Of a stretch of DNA of 64,000 nucleotides, positions 53,692 through 62,501 are shown piece after piece. Origin of the DNA: Hyphomicrobium sp. (GTDB lineage Bacteria; Pseudomonadota; Alphaproteobacteria; Rhizobiales; Hyphomicrobiaceae); NCBI RefSeq assembly GCF_009026145.1, contig NZ_WBUE01000019.1, positions 1 to 64,000 of the forward strand, read 5' to 3'. How positions within the stretch are numbered: the stretch's first letter is position 1; the number at the start of each line of letters is the position of its first letter. The notes under the pieces were generated by a model. The model was given only the letters and a program-made list of their open reading frames with translations. It had not been told where the DNA came from and made no database searches. A program made the position numbers and the translations under genes.

Positions 53692-54854
53692 TCGAGTTCC
53701 GCATGCCCTCCTTGGGGGCCGATATGGAAGCGGGAACGCTCGTCGAATGGCTGAAGAAGCCTGGCGATGTCCTGAATCGCGGCGACATCATTGCCGTTGT
53801 CGAGACTCAAAAGGGGGCAATCGAAATCGAGGTTTTCAACGATGGTGTGCTGGATCAGACTCTCACTGACATCGGCGAGAAGGTGCCAGTCGGGCGGGTG
53901 ATTGCTACGATCAGGGCAAAGGACGAGGCACCGGGCCTCGCACCGCGTGCGGCGGTGCGTGACACAGCTCGAGAGATGGCAGCACCGAAAAAAGCTGCTC
54001 TCGTGGCGGGTCGGCAACCTGAGCCCGCTGAAGCTCGTGCTGCAAAGGTGCAGATCACGCCCGCTGCACGCCGCCGCGCTCAGCAGCTCGGCATTGACCT
54101 CGCGGCGGTCAAGCCAGGGCCTGGCGGCGTCGTCGGTATCGACCAGATCGAGGCTTCACGGCACGTCACGAAGGGACGTCCGGGCATCGCGTTCGACGAG
54201 ATGCGCAGTGCCATCGCGGCTGCAATGGCGAGGTCGCACCGGGAAATTCCGCACTACTATGTCACGTCGATGATCGACGTTTCGCGCCTCATGGCTTGGC
54301 TGGAGGAGGAGAATGCAATTCGCTCCATCCCGGCGCGACTGATTTACGCCGTCCCGCTTATGCGGGCTGCCGCCCTCGCTCTTAAAAGAAACTCTGAGCT
54401 CAACGGCCACTATGAAGAAGGAAAATTTCAGCCCGCCGAGCATATCAATATGGGAGTTGCCGTGGCGATGCGCGGGGGAGGCCTTATCGCGCCAGCGATC
54501 CTGGAAGTGGAGACCCTCGCGATGGATGACTTGATGGAGAAGCTCAGGGACCTGATAACGCGGGTTCGTAGCGGGCGCCTCAGAAGCTCAGAGCTGTCGC
54601 AAGGCACGGTGACCTTCTCCAATCTTGGCGAGGAAACCGCCGACACGGTCCTGCCGCTGATCTATCCGCCGCAGGTAGCGATTATCGGCTGTGGCCAGAT
54701 CGCCGAACGTCCGTGGGTCGACAAGGGAACCCTCAGCGTGCGCCGGACTCTGTCCGTTTCGGTCGCGGGAGACCATCGGGTGAGCGACGGGCGGCGGGCA
54801 GCACAATTCCTCACTCACTTTCAGCAACTCCTGCATAGCCCGGAAAAGCTGTGA
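53688..54854 (+). CDS. pdhC: Dihydrolipoamide acetyltransferase (E2)
   Basis: A 388-residue E2. The single lipoyl domain has the lipoylated Lys42 in [12 protein letters not shown]; then an Ala/Pro linker, a peripheral-subunit-binding domain ([25 protein letters not shown]) and the catalytic acyltransferase domain with the active-site HRVSDG near the C-terminus. The E3 dihydrolipoamide dehydrogenase is not in this window, so the complex must borrow one. Confidence 0.92.
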   Translation: MIEFRMPSLGADMEAGTLVEWLKKPGDVLNRGDIIAVVETQKGAIEIEVFNDGVLDQTLTDIGEKVPVGRVIATIRAKDEAPGLAPRAAVRDTAREMAAPKKAALVAGRQPEPAEARAAKVQITPAARRRAQQLGIDLAAVKPGPGGVVGIDQIEASRHVTKGRPGIAFDEMRSAIAAAMARSHREIPHYYVTSMIDVSRLMAWLEEENAIRSIPARLIYAVPLMRAAALALKRNSELNGHYEEGKFQPAEHINMGVAVAMRGGGLIAPAILEVETLAMDDLMEKLRDLITRVRSGRLRSSELSQGTVTFSNLGEETADTVLPLIYPPQVAIIGCGQIAERPWVDKGTLSVRRTLSVSVAGDHRVSDGRRAAQFLTHFQQLLHSPEKL

Positions 54855-55102
54855 CCGACGCCGAACTCGCACAACTCGTGAAGTCTGCTCTCTTGAAGGT
54901 CGCGCCTGACCTCGAAGGAGAGGAGATTGCCGCCGAGAAGCGCTTGCGTGACCAGTTCGAGGTGGATTCGATGGATCTGCTGAATTTCGTGATCGAACTG
55001 CATAGGGTAACCGGCATCGAAATCCCCGAGCGCGACTATCCAAAGCTCGAGACGCTTGCCGGGTGCGTCAGATACCTCAAAGCAAAGGGCTTTCGGGCTT
55101 AA
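54851..55102 (+). CDS. Acyl carrier protein
   Basis: An 83-residue carrier protein. The phosphopantetheine site is Ser40 in VDSMDLLNFVIELHRVTGIEIPE. The GTG start overlaps the E2 stop (GTGA). A carrier protein as the last gene of a synthetase/PDH operon is unusual and suggests the acetyl or acyl product may be passed to a carrier, or that it serves lipoate or fatty acyl chemistry. Confidence 0.88.
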   Translation: MTDAELAQLVKSALLKVAPDLEGEEIAAEKRLRDQFEVDSMDLLNFVIELHRVTGIEIPERDYPKLETLAGCVRYLKAKGFRA

Positions 55103-55171
55103 TTTGCTCCCTCATCGATGCTGTTGTGCTGCGCTTTGCGCCGCGCCAGCGTGATCGAATTAGAGCCCACG

Positions 55172-55185
55172 TTGATCTTGGTCAT
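55172..55185. promoter_or_regulatory. FNR/FixK-like box before phoU (imperfect)
   Basis: TTGAT-CTTG-GTCAT, matching TTGAT-N4-GTCAA except the last base, 57-70 bases before the phoU start. Confidence 0.4.
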
Positions 55186-55241
55186 GGTGCCTGAGTTCGG
55201 CGTTGTTAGCGTTGTCGTGTGCGTGACCAAGGGAGGTACGC

Positions 55242-55952
55242 GTGAGCGAGCATACCATGAGGTCCTTCAATCAGGAGCTCGACGGCCTTAAGGCTCAAGT
55301 CATGAGCCTAGGGCGTCTCGCGCAGGAACAACTGAATGGGGCGCTCGATGCAGCTGGCAAATTGGACGCAGGATTGGCCAAGCGGATTTTGCAGCGCGAG
55401 CCCGAGGCCAATCGCATGGCGCTCGATATCGACCAGTTCGCCATTCGCCTACTGGCTCTGCGCCAGCCCGTAGCGAATGATTTGCGTGCGGTGCTGTCCG
55501 CCCTACGGATGGCGAACGAGTTGGAGCGTGTCTGTGACTATGCCGCGGATCTTGCCGAACGGTTGATCACGCTGAGAGCAAGTGGGGAAGAGCCTATGCG
55601 TGCTCTTGGAGACATTGGCCGGTTCGCAGTGCTGATGCTAAAGGACGCGATGGATGCGTATGAGGCCGGAAACGATCGCCAAGCAGAGGATGTATGGTCG
55701 CGCGACAAGGAGCTCGACAGGCGGTATACGGAGTTATTCCGCCAACTGCTCGACTACATGATCAAGGACACGCAGCGCATATCGGTGGGCACTCAGATGC
55801 TGTTTATGGCGCGCGACATTGAGCGTGTCGGGGATCGGGCGACGAACATTGCCGAGGATGTCTGCTATCTCGTCCGCGGAACGATGCCACAGGAAATTCG
55901 GCCCAAGGCGGACGCGACGAGATCTATCGTGTCGCCGGCGAAATCAACGTAG
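55242..55952 (+). CDS. phoU: PhoU-family phosphate signalling protein
   Basis: A 236-residue PhoU with both three-helix repeats. The metal-binding motifs are visible as ANELERVCDYAADLAERL and ARDIERVGDRATNIAEDVCYLVRG. PhoU normally links the PstSCAB transporter to the PhoR/PhoB system. No pst genes or phoBR are adjacent here, so it may be a free-standing paralogue. GTG start with GGGAGG upstream. Confidence 0.9.
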   Translation: MSEHTMRSFNQELDGLKAQVMSLGRLAQEQLNGALDAAGKLDAGLAKRILQREPEANRMALDIDQFAIRLLALRQPVANDLRAVLSALRMANELERVCDYAADLAERLITLRASGEEPMRALGDIGRFAVLMLKDAMDAYEAGNDRQAEDVWSRDKELDRRYTELFRQLLDYMIKDTQRISVGTQMLFMARDIERVGDRATNIAEDVCYLVRGTMPQEIRPKADATRSIVSPAKST

Positions 55953-56304
55953 GTCATCCTACAAATCGGCCTCAACAACAGGTAGCAGACCTGCGGATGT
56001 GCCGCCCCCGCGCAGCCACAGGCGACAACGGTAATTGACAAAGATCAATGCCCTGCATGCGGACAACTGCGAGCAAAGGTTAGCCGCAACTTCCGTCCCT
56101 CACGGAAGATCGCCCTATCCCCCCTAGGGCAAGTGGCGGGGCGCTGGTCCTCTTCCCCGTCCCTCGGATCAGCGTCCTTTCTTATCCTTCCGGCTACGGT
56201 CTCGCTTGAGCCGTTCGCGGTTTCGGCTGGCACCTCGGCTACAACTGTGGGCATTGATGCCGGCGGCGGCGGTTTCACGCGTGTAGCTCGATGGTCACCG
56301 CTCA
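55953..56304. other. 352-base gap between phoU and the Fpg-type gene
   Basis: It holds a FNR/FixK-like box at 56035. Reading frames on both strands (for example 56045-56389 minus and 56133-56357 plus) are low-complexity and overlap the glycosylase gene. Nothing else is seen. Confidence 0.45.
56035..56048. promoter_or_regulatory. FNR/FixK-like box
   Basis: TTGAC-AAAG-ATCAA, a near-perfect FNR/FixK site. It lies between the ends of two convergent genes, so a target, possibly a small RNA or a short gene, is not identified. Confidence 0.55.
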
Positions 56305-57108
56305 TCAGCACTTCTGACACCGCGGGCAGCAATAAGCAGTGCGGCCGCCGATCTTGAAAACCTTCAGGACTGATCGACAGTGGGGACAACGCCCTCCCTT
56401 CCTTCGCTCGGGAAGGAGGGATCCCTCGGGCAATCGGTCGATGAAGTGCTCCGAGCCGGCGCCGCGGGCAACCGCCGTTCTTAGGACCTTGCGCATCACC
56501 GAGAACAGATGTTTGAGCTGGCTTGGCGCGAGCTTGTCCGTCCGCTCAGCTGGATTAATGCGAGCCCGGAACAGGATCTCATCTGAGTAGATATTCCCGA
56601 TGCCGGCGATGACTTTTTGATCCATCAATAGCGCTTTCACATCACGTTTGCTGCCGAACACGGCAGCCCTGAATGCGTCGAAATCGAAGCGCCGATCGAG
56701 TGCATCCGGCCCCAGATTCTCACCCGCGACAAAGTCGGCTGCATCTTCGACCAGATCGACACGTCCAATCATTCTCTTGTTGATATAGACAAGGGAGCCA
56801 TCGTCAGAGAAATCGATGCGCACGCGCGTGAAGGGCGGCTCGTTGTCGGGCTTCCGCAGGAATTGAAGCGCGCCAGTCATGCCGAAATGCAAGGTCAGCC
56901 AGCCGCCCCGATCAACATGGGCCATAAGGTGCTTCCCGTGACGCCGGGCTTCGATGAGCTTGCTGCCGTTAAGGCGAGAGATAAATGCCCGGGCGGGGAG
57001 CTTGCCGAGGATGCGCGCATCATTCACCACGACCTGATCTATCGTCTTGCCCAAGGCACTCTTTGCGAGGACGCGCTTGAAGCCTTCAACGTCGGGCAAT
57101 TCAGGCAT
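56305..57108 (-). CDS. Fpg/Nei-type DNA glycosylase/AP lyase
   Basis: A 267-residue base-excision enzyme that removes oxidised purines or pyrimidines. The catalytic Pro2 and Glu3 are in MPELPDVEGF, followed by the Lys and Asn of the H2TH region (DQKVIAGIGNIYSDEILFRARINP) and a C-terminal zinc finger CPHC...CPRC with KIGGRTAYCC. The start at 57108 puts Pro2 in place. PELPDVE with a following Phe and Lys suggests a non-MutM branch of the family. Confidence 0.9.
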   Translation of the reverse strand: MPELPDVEGFKRVLAKSALGKTIDQVVVNDARILGKLPARAFISRLNGSKLIEARRHGKHLMAHVDRGGWLTLHFGMTGALQFLRKPDNEPPFTRVRIDFSDDGSLVYINKRMIGRVDLVEDAADFVAGENLGPDALDRRFDFDAFRAAVFGSKRDVKALLMDQKVIAGIGNIYSDEILFRARINPAERTDKLAPSQLKHLFSVMRKVLRTAVARGAGSEHFIDRLPEGSLLPERRKGGRCPHCRSVLKVFKIGGRTAYCCPRCQKC

Positions 57109-57223
57109 CTCAGCGTCCTTCGTTTGGTGGTCCGAGGAGCTGGCTTTACGATAAGCGCCGTCTGGGCGCCTGCTGGCCGGCGGGCTCATGCGCGGCCGGA
57201 CTACCCTGGTCCACGCTGCTATT

Positions 57224-57694
57224 TTATGTGCTCGCCGTTCGGTTGGGGCCGTGACGATCTTGTTCGATGCTGCTGACGAGCGCGTTAAGACGGACTTCGG
57301 CCGCATCGTCGTCTACCGCCGCAACGACATTCGCGATGCCGCGTTCCGGCCGGATGAATTCGTCGTAAAACCTGCCGAGGTCGATCTGCCCCTCTCCTTC
57401 GACCAGCGGCCCCTTTTCCGACAGGCGGGGCCCGGCTTCATCCTCGATCTCCACGGTCAGAAGCCAGCCTTCCTTGGCGTGAGCGGGCGCGATTTCGAGC
57501 GTCGCGATCGTGTCGACTTCGCTCAGATCTTCGCGCTCCTCGTCGCCGAGGCGAAGTTCTCTGCGGGCCGGAATGTCCCGCACCGCGGATGCACACTGGG
57601 CAACAATCCTGAAGCGCGACGGCGCCACCCGGTGCTCCTGGATGATCCAGCGAACGACCTGACCAGGATCGATGTCGAGGGGATAGGTGCGCAT
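57224..57694 (-). CDS. Conserved hypothetical protein, about 156 residues
   Basis: A soluble acidic protein beginning MRTYPLDIDPGQVVRWIIQEH, with a strand-rich middle (TLEIAPAHAKEGWLLTVEIEDEAGPR) and FYDEFIRPERG. The ATG at 57694 has GGAG 7 bases upstream. A good FixK-type box lies about 90 bases upstream on the same transcription side, which is typical of an oxygen-responsive gene. No enzyme motif is visible. Confidence 0.65.
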   Translation of the reverse strand: MRTYPLDIDPGQVVRWIIQEHRVAPSRFRIVAQCASAVRDIPARRELRLGDEEREDLSEVDTIATLEIAPAHAKEGWLLTVEIEDEAGPRLSEKGPLVEGEGQIDLGRFYDEFIRPERGIANVVAAVDDDAAEVRLNALVSSIEQDRHGPNRTAST

Positions 57695-58015
57695 TTGCAG
57701 CACTCCAAAGCGGAACGGTTTCGAGCTGTGCAATGTCGCTGTCCTTGGCCTGCTTAGATAAGCGTGGGCAGATCGGCGTAAGTTGATTTGTGTCAAAGAG
57801 GCCAAGTGGCTCGAAGGACTCGCAGATCCCGTCTTCGCGCCGCTGGGCGTTGCCCGGATGCAGGTGCGTCCGGCGCATTACGGCTGGGTCGTCGAATACC
57901 CCAATAGGACCGGCGGCCGTAGGTCCTTCCACTGCAATGGCTGGCGCGCAACAACGGGGCGATGATCCGTTTGGGAGACCAACCGCCTGACGTTCGAGAC
58001 TCTTGATTACTCTCT
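57695..58015. other. 321-base region with FixK-type box
   Basis: It lies upstream of the gene at 57694 and downstream of the Fae-like gene. Apart from the box at 57783 I see no gene. Confidence 0.5.
57783..57796. promoter_or_regulatory. FNR/FixK-like box upstream of the hypothetical gene
   Basis: TTGAT-TTGT-GTCAA, matching the FixK pattern, centred about 95 bases before the start at 57694. Confidence 0.6.
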
Positions 58016-58564
58016 TCAGATCTCGCCTTTGAGAGCCTTCTCGAAGTACTTGTGAATGACTTTCTCTTGGTGCTTGAGAAGCCAGTCGATCGAGGGTTGG
58101 TTCGACATCGCCTTGTGAATTGCCCGTGTGGTTGCCTCGCGATGAATCTTGAACAAGAGCCTGTGGTCGAGCCCGTCAATGTTCGCCACCATGGGATTGA
58201 GCCACACCGAGACGATCAACCCAATATCGTCAACTTTGTCGCGCGGGATGTCGCCGAGGCGTACTGCATCGAGGACACCCATGGCCGTTGCATACTGCAC
58301 CGTGCCCATGAGGATGTTGGTATAGCGCTCGTTGTCGACCGTCACCTTGCTCACGCACAGCGTCGGCGGGCGGACCATGACATCCGTATTGAGCAGCGCC
58401 AGTACGCGGCTGTGGCCCTTCACTTGGTTGCCGAGCAGGTTGGCGAACGTGGCGCCGAATGGTCCATCCATCTCGCCAATGGCAACTTCAGGCTCGGCTG
58501 CGGTGCCTGGCGGTCCGCCGGCGACGAGCGCTTCTCCGACACGTACGCCAATCTTCTCGCTCAT
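58016..58564 (-). CDS. Formaldehyde-activating enzyme (Fae) paralogue
   Basis: A 182-residue protein of the Fae family, which joins formaldehyde with tetrahydromethanopterin. The family start GVRVGEALV and the later VSKVTVDNERYTNILMGTVQYATAMGVLDAV are clear. The loop after EVA lacks the catalytic His of Fae (expected in EVAHID; here EVAIGEMDG), so it may be a Fae-like protein with another role, for example sensing or binding. It follows the sarcosine-oxidase-type operon by 50 bases on the same strand, linking it to formaldehyde from methyl-group oxidation. Confidence 0.82.
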   Translation of the reverse strand: MSEKIGVRVGEALVAGGPPGTAAEPEVAIGEMDGPFGATFANLLGNQVKGHSRVLALLNTDVMVRPPTLCVSKVTVDNERYTNILMGTVQYATAMGVLDAVRLGDIPRDKVDDIGLIVSVWLNPMVANIDGLDHRLLFKIHREATTRAIHKAMSNQPSIDWLLKHQEKVIHKYFEKALKGEI

Positions 58565-58614
58565 CTGCTCACCCCATTCTGGCTGGCGAGGGTCGCTCGC
58601 CTTCGACTCTGTTG

Positions 58615-59199
58615 TCAGCCGGCCGCCGCTGCGGCTGCCCTTGCTGAATCGAGCAGCCAATGCGTGAAGCTGTCGGCGAAGCTGCGGAACATCGCTATTT
58701 CGAAGGTTGGAGCATCATCCAGTCTCCAGATGACGATGCCGATGTGGCTGGCATGGGTTACGGCGGCGCTGTTGACGCCGAACACGCGGGGATGCAGATC
58801 GATGGGCACACCCTTGGCCAAGACCTCTGTCGCCATCGGGCCCGCGACGCGGACGATGACGCGGCCGTCGGACTGATCGACCACAGAGGCGAGACCTGTC
58901 AGACGCGACTTCAGCTCGAGTTCAAGATCCCGCCCGTTTGCGCCCTCGGCGAGGGCGAGCCACTGGTCGGGGCCGGTCCAGACGAAGGCGACGCCACGTC
59001 CTTCGACGCGCCCCGGCCGCCGCGGCAGCTCAACGGCATAGGCCTCGCGGATGGTCGCACATACTGCCTGCACGTTGCCCTTCGCTGCCGCGAAGCTGGC
59101 CTTGGTGAGGTCCTCACGCACCTCAATCGCTAGGCCCGCCGTCGATACAGGCTCGAGCTGCGAGAATGCGGAGCAGGAGTGCAGAGAGCCATCAGCCAC
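58615..59199 (-). CDS. soxG: Sarcosine oxidase / N-methylglutamate dehydrogenase gamma subunit
   Basis: A 194-residue SoxG-type subunit (LAIEVREDLTKASFAAAKGN, PDQWLALAEG, SDGRVIVRVAGPMATEVLAKGVPIDLHPRVFG). The start is the GTG at 59199, which has AAGGAG 8 bases upstream and overlaps the alpha-subunit stop by 8 bases. It is the last structural subunit gene in the operon. Confidence 0.88.
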   Translation of the reverse strand: MADGSLHSCSAFSQLEPVSTAGLAIEVREDLTKASFAAAKGNVQAVCATIREAYAVELPRRPGRVEGRGVAFVWTGPDQWLALAEGANGRDLELELKSRLTGLASVVDQSDGRVIVRVAGPMATEVLAKGVPIDLHPRVFGVNSAAVTHASHIGIVIWRLDDAPTFEIAMFRSFADSFTHWLLDSARAAAAAAG

Positions 59200-62179
59200 G
59201 GACGCGCACTCCTTCTGGATCAACGAACACGGGACTGACGACTTCAACCAGCGTATCGCCGCCGCGCAGCGGATCGTAGGCGCGGACGATCTCGCCGATA
59301 CGCTTAGGCCCGTGCTTCAAAAGCCCGAGACCGACCCAGTGTCCGTTCGACGGCGAATACGCGACCGATGTCATGTACCCCTCGTCATTAGCAGCCGTTG
59401 CCTTGGCCCCTCGTGCAAGGAAGTGCGCGCCTGCGCGCAACCGCGCCGAGCGCTTGATGGGGCGGAAGCCGATGAGCGCCGGGCGATCCGGATCGAGAAG
59501 TCCGGGCCGAGCGGCGAGGACGCGTCCTACGAAGTCTTTTTTCGTCGACACCATGCCGCCGAGGCCGAGGTCGTGCGGGGTCGTCGTTCCGTTCAGCTCT
59601 GGGCCGCTGATGTGGCCCTTCTCGATGCGCATTACGCCCAAGGCCTCGGTGCCATAAGCACAGGCGCCGAACTCGCGGCCGGCTTCCCAAAGGCGCCGCA
59701 TGAGGGCATCGCCGTAACGTGCCGGAACACCGATCTCGTAGGCTCGCTCGCCCGAGAAGGAGAGGCGGAAAAGACGAGCCTTGACACCGCCACAGACCGT
59801 GACGCCGCCGACCTGCAGATATGGAAAGCCGGCGTCGGAAATGTCGAACGCCGGGTCGACGACCTTTTGCAGTAGCGCGCGCGACTTCGGCCCCGCTACG
59901 GCATACTGCGCCCATTGCTCGGTGGCCGAGATCATCTGCACGTCGAGCTCCGGCCACAGCCATTGGTGACAGTACTCCATGTGCTGGAGGACCTTCACCG
60001 CGTTGGCCGTCGTCGTCGTGATGAAGTAGTGGTGCTCGCCGAAACGGGCGATCGTGCCGTCGTCGAAGAAGATGCCATCCTCGCGCAGCATGCCGCCGTA
60101 GCGCGCCTTGCCTACGGCCAGGGTCTTGAGGCCGTTCATGTAGATTCGGTCGAGGAAGACGGCGGCGTCTGCTCCCTGCAGATCGATCTTGCCCAAGGTT
60201 GACACGTCGCAGATACCGACGGCGCTGCGCACGGTGTTGACCTCACGCGCGACCGTCTCCAGCCAGTCGCGCTCGCCGGCGCGCGGGAAGTAGCTCGGAC
60301 GCAACCACAGCCCGGCCTCGACGAACATGGCGCCCTGTTCCTTCGCCCACCGGTAGGACGGCGGCAGCCGCGTCGGCTTGAAGCTCTTGCCTCGGTGGTG
60401 GCCAGCAAGCGCACCTACAGCAACGGGGACGTAAGGTGGACGCGCCAATGTAATGCCCGGTATCGTGCGGCCAGTGATTTCGGCCATAATGGCCAAGGCG
60501 TTGACGTTCGCCGTGCGGCCCTGGTCCGTAGCCATGCCGAGCGTGGTGTAGCGCTTCATATGTTCTACCGCGCGGAATCCCTCGCGCTCGGCAAGCTCGA
60601 TGTCCTTGTCTGTGACGTCGTTCTGCTGATCGACGAAGGCCTTGCCCGCCGGGCTCTTTACGCGCCAAAGCGGTGTAATGTCCTCGCTCTCGCCGACGGC
60701 TAAGGGCGGTTGGACTGCGACGGGCTCGGACCCACTCGCAGCGCCGGCGGCGGAACCTGCCGCGGCGCCTCCAGAGAGGGTCTTGGGCAACGAGAAGTCG
60801 CCTGCGACGGCCCCGGCGAGCGACATGCCGGAGGGGAGCGTACCAGCCAGAAAGCAATGGTGTCTCTCGTTCCATTGGGGCTTGGAGCCCAGATGCGTCG
60901 ATAGCTGGATGTTTGGATTCCATCCCCCGGAGACAGCAATAAGATCGCAGTCGAGGCGTAATTCAGCGCCGCTTTGCGTCCGCACAATTGCGCTGCGCAC
61001 ACGCTTTCTGCCCAGAGCCTTGGTGATGACGGTACCCGTTATGAGCTTGGTGCCGACGCTGCTGGCGAGGCGGGCAACCGTCTCGGAGGGCTTGGGTCGT
61101 GAATCGACGACTGCCACAACCTCTGCACCCGCGCGAGCGAGGTCGGTGATAGTGCTCGCGCCGTAGTCGTTGTTGGTGAAGACGATGACCCGTTGTCCCG
61201 GAACGACGCCGTACCTGTTGATATAGCTGCGAACGGCGCCCGCAAGCATGACGCCGGGGCGGTCATTGTTGCCGAACACGATGGGACGTTCCGTTGCACC
61301 GCTGGCAAGCACGACGTGCTTTGCAACGATACGCCATATACGCTGCCGCGGAAGTCCGCCGGGAGCAACCGCAAGGTGATCGCTGACGCGTTCGACGGCA
61401 CCATATGTTCCGCCGTCATAGGTGCCGAACACGCTCGTTCGCCGCAAGACACGAACATTGCCATTCCTTGTCAGCTCATCCTCAACCGAACGCACCCAAT
61501 CGTGCGCGGTTTTGCCGTCAATCATCGCTGCATCATCGATGGCACGCCCTCCGAGCGCGGCGTGCTCATCGGCGAGGATCACCCTCGCGCCCGAGCCAGC
61601 CGCGGCCAAGGCTGACATGAGGCCGGCCGGTCCCCCGCCAATCACGAGCACATCCGTGTGTACCGTCATTTTCTCATAGCTGTCGGGGTCTGCACCATCC
61701 GCGGCACGGCCAAGCCCGGCTGCCCGGCGGATGGCAGGTTCATAGACCCTCTCCCAAAGCGCCGAGGGCCACATAAAGGTCTTGTAGTAGAAGCCCGCTA
61801 CGAAGATCGGCGCTAGAGCGGAATTGAGGCTCAGGACGTCGAAGTTGAGCGATGGCCAGCGGTTCTGGCTCGTCGCTTCGAGCCCATCAAATAGCTCGGC
61901 CATGGTCGCTTTGGTGTTCGGCTCGCGGTAGGCGCCCGAGCGAAGCTCGACAAGGGCGTTCGGCTCCTCTGATCCGGCGCTGAATATCCCCCGCGGGCGG
62001 TGATACTTGAACGAGCGGCCGGTGAGGATGACGCCGTTCGCGAGCAGGGCGGACGCGACCGTATCGCCGAAATGGCCGCTATAGGTCACCCCGTCGAAGG
62101 TGAACTGAATGGTGCGCTGGCGATCGATGATCCCGCCCTCGGCGAGGCGCTGGGGCTGTGTGCTTGCCGACCGTGCCAT
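59192..62179 (-). CDS. soxA: Sarcosine oxidase / N-methylglutamate dehydrogenase alpha subunit
   Basis: A 995-residue subunit. The N-terminal 2Fe-2S-like fold region (GRSFKYHRPRGIFSAGSEEPNAL) and the NAD/FAD domain (DVLVIGGGPAGLMSALAAAGSG) are followed by a C-terminal folate-binding GcvT-like half (AGPKSRALLQKV, GAYEIGVP-like). It demethylates sarcosine or N-methylglutamate with the beta subunit. Full length. Its ATG overlaps the delta-subunit stop. Confidence 0.93.
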   Translation of the reverse strand: MARSASTQPQRLAEGGIIDRQRTIQFTFDGVTYSGHFGDTVASALLANGVILTGRSFKYHRPRGIFSAGSEEPNALVELRSGAYREPNTKATMAELFDGLEATSQNRWPSLNFDVLSLNSALAPIFVAGFYYKTFMWPSALWERVYEPAIRRAAGLGRAADGADPDSYEKMTVHTDVLVIGGGPAGLMSALAAAGSGARVILADEHAALGGRAIDDAAMIDGKTAHDWVRSVEDELTRNGNVRVLRRTSVFGTYDGGTYGAVERVSDHLAVAPGGLPRQRIWRIVAKHVVLASGATERPIVFGNNDRPGVMLAGAVRSYINRYGVVPGQRVIVFTNNDYGASTITDLARAGAEVVAVVDSRPKPSETVARLASSVGTKLITGTVITKALGRKRVRSAIVRTQSGAELRLDCDLIAVSGGWNPNIQLSTHLGSKPQWNERHHCFLAGTLPSGMSLAGAVAGDFSLPKTLSGGAAAGSAAGAASGSEPVAVQPPLAVGESEDITPLWRVKSPAGKAFVDQQNDVTDKDIELAEREGFRAVEHMKRYTTLGMATDQGRTANVNALAIMAEITGRTIPGITLARPPYVPVAVGALAGHHRGKSFKPTRLPPSYRWAKEQGAMFVEAGLWLRPSYFPRAGERDWLETVAREVNTVRSAVGICDVSTLGKIDLQGADAAVFLDRIYMNGLKTLAVGKARYGGMLREDGIFFDDGTIARFGEHHYFITTTTANAVKVLQHMEYCHQWLWPELDVQMISATEQWAQYAVAGPKSRALLQKVVDPAFDISDAGFPYLQVGGVTVCGGVKARLFRLSFSGERAYEIGVPARYGDALMRRLWEAGREFGACAYGTEALGVMRIEKGHISGPELNGTTTPHDLGLGGMVSTKKDFVGRVLAARPGLLDPDRPALIGFRPIKRSARLRAGAHFLARGAKATAANDEGYMTSVAYSPSNGHWVGLGLLKHGPKRIGEIVRAYDPLRGGDTLVEVVSPVFVDPEGVRVRG

Positions 62180-62475
62180 CAGGCTGTGTCCTTCATCGCG
62201 GGACTAGCGCCGAGGGCGACGTCCTTCGCCGGCTCGATGGAGGCGATGGCGTGCGTACTGACATCGCGCGTCAACACCAGCCAGGCGTGGCAGCCGGCGG
62301 CATGGTACCAGAGCTCACGATGCTGGCCGGGGGGATTGGTGCGCTCGTAGACATAGCTCACGAAGTCGGCGATGGCGGTTGGATTCGAGGTGTCCGGTCT
62401 ACGAACCGTGGCGTCGCCCGAATAGAGGTACTCGTCGAGGCTCCGCTCGCCGCAATAAGGGCACGCTATGCGCAT
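62179..62475 (-). CDS. soxD: Sarcosine oxidase / N-methylglutamate dehydrogenase delta subunit
   Basis: A 98-residue zinc-binding subunit. The metal ligands are in CPYCGERSLDEY and HAAGCHAWL. The long upstream frame is not coding; the ATG at 62475 gives the family N-terminus. Its stop overlaps the alpha start by one base. Confidence 0.9.
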   Translation of the reverse strand: MRIACPYCGERSLDEYLYSGDATVRRPDTSNPTAIADFVSYVYERTNPPGQHRELWYHAAGCHAWLVLTRDVSTHAIASIEPAKDVALGASPAMKDTA

Positions 62476-62501
62476 GATCGATGATCTCCCGTGGCGAATG
62501 C

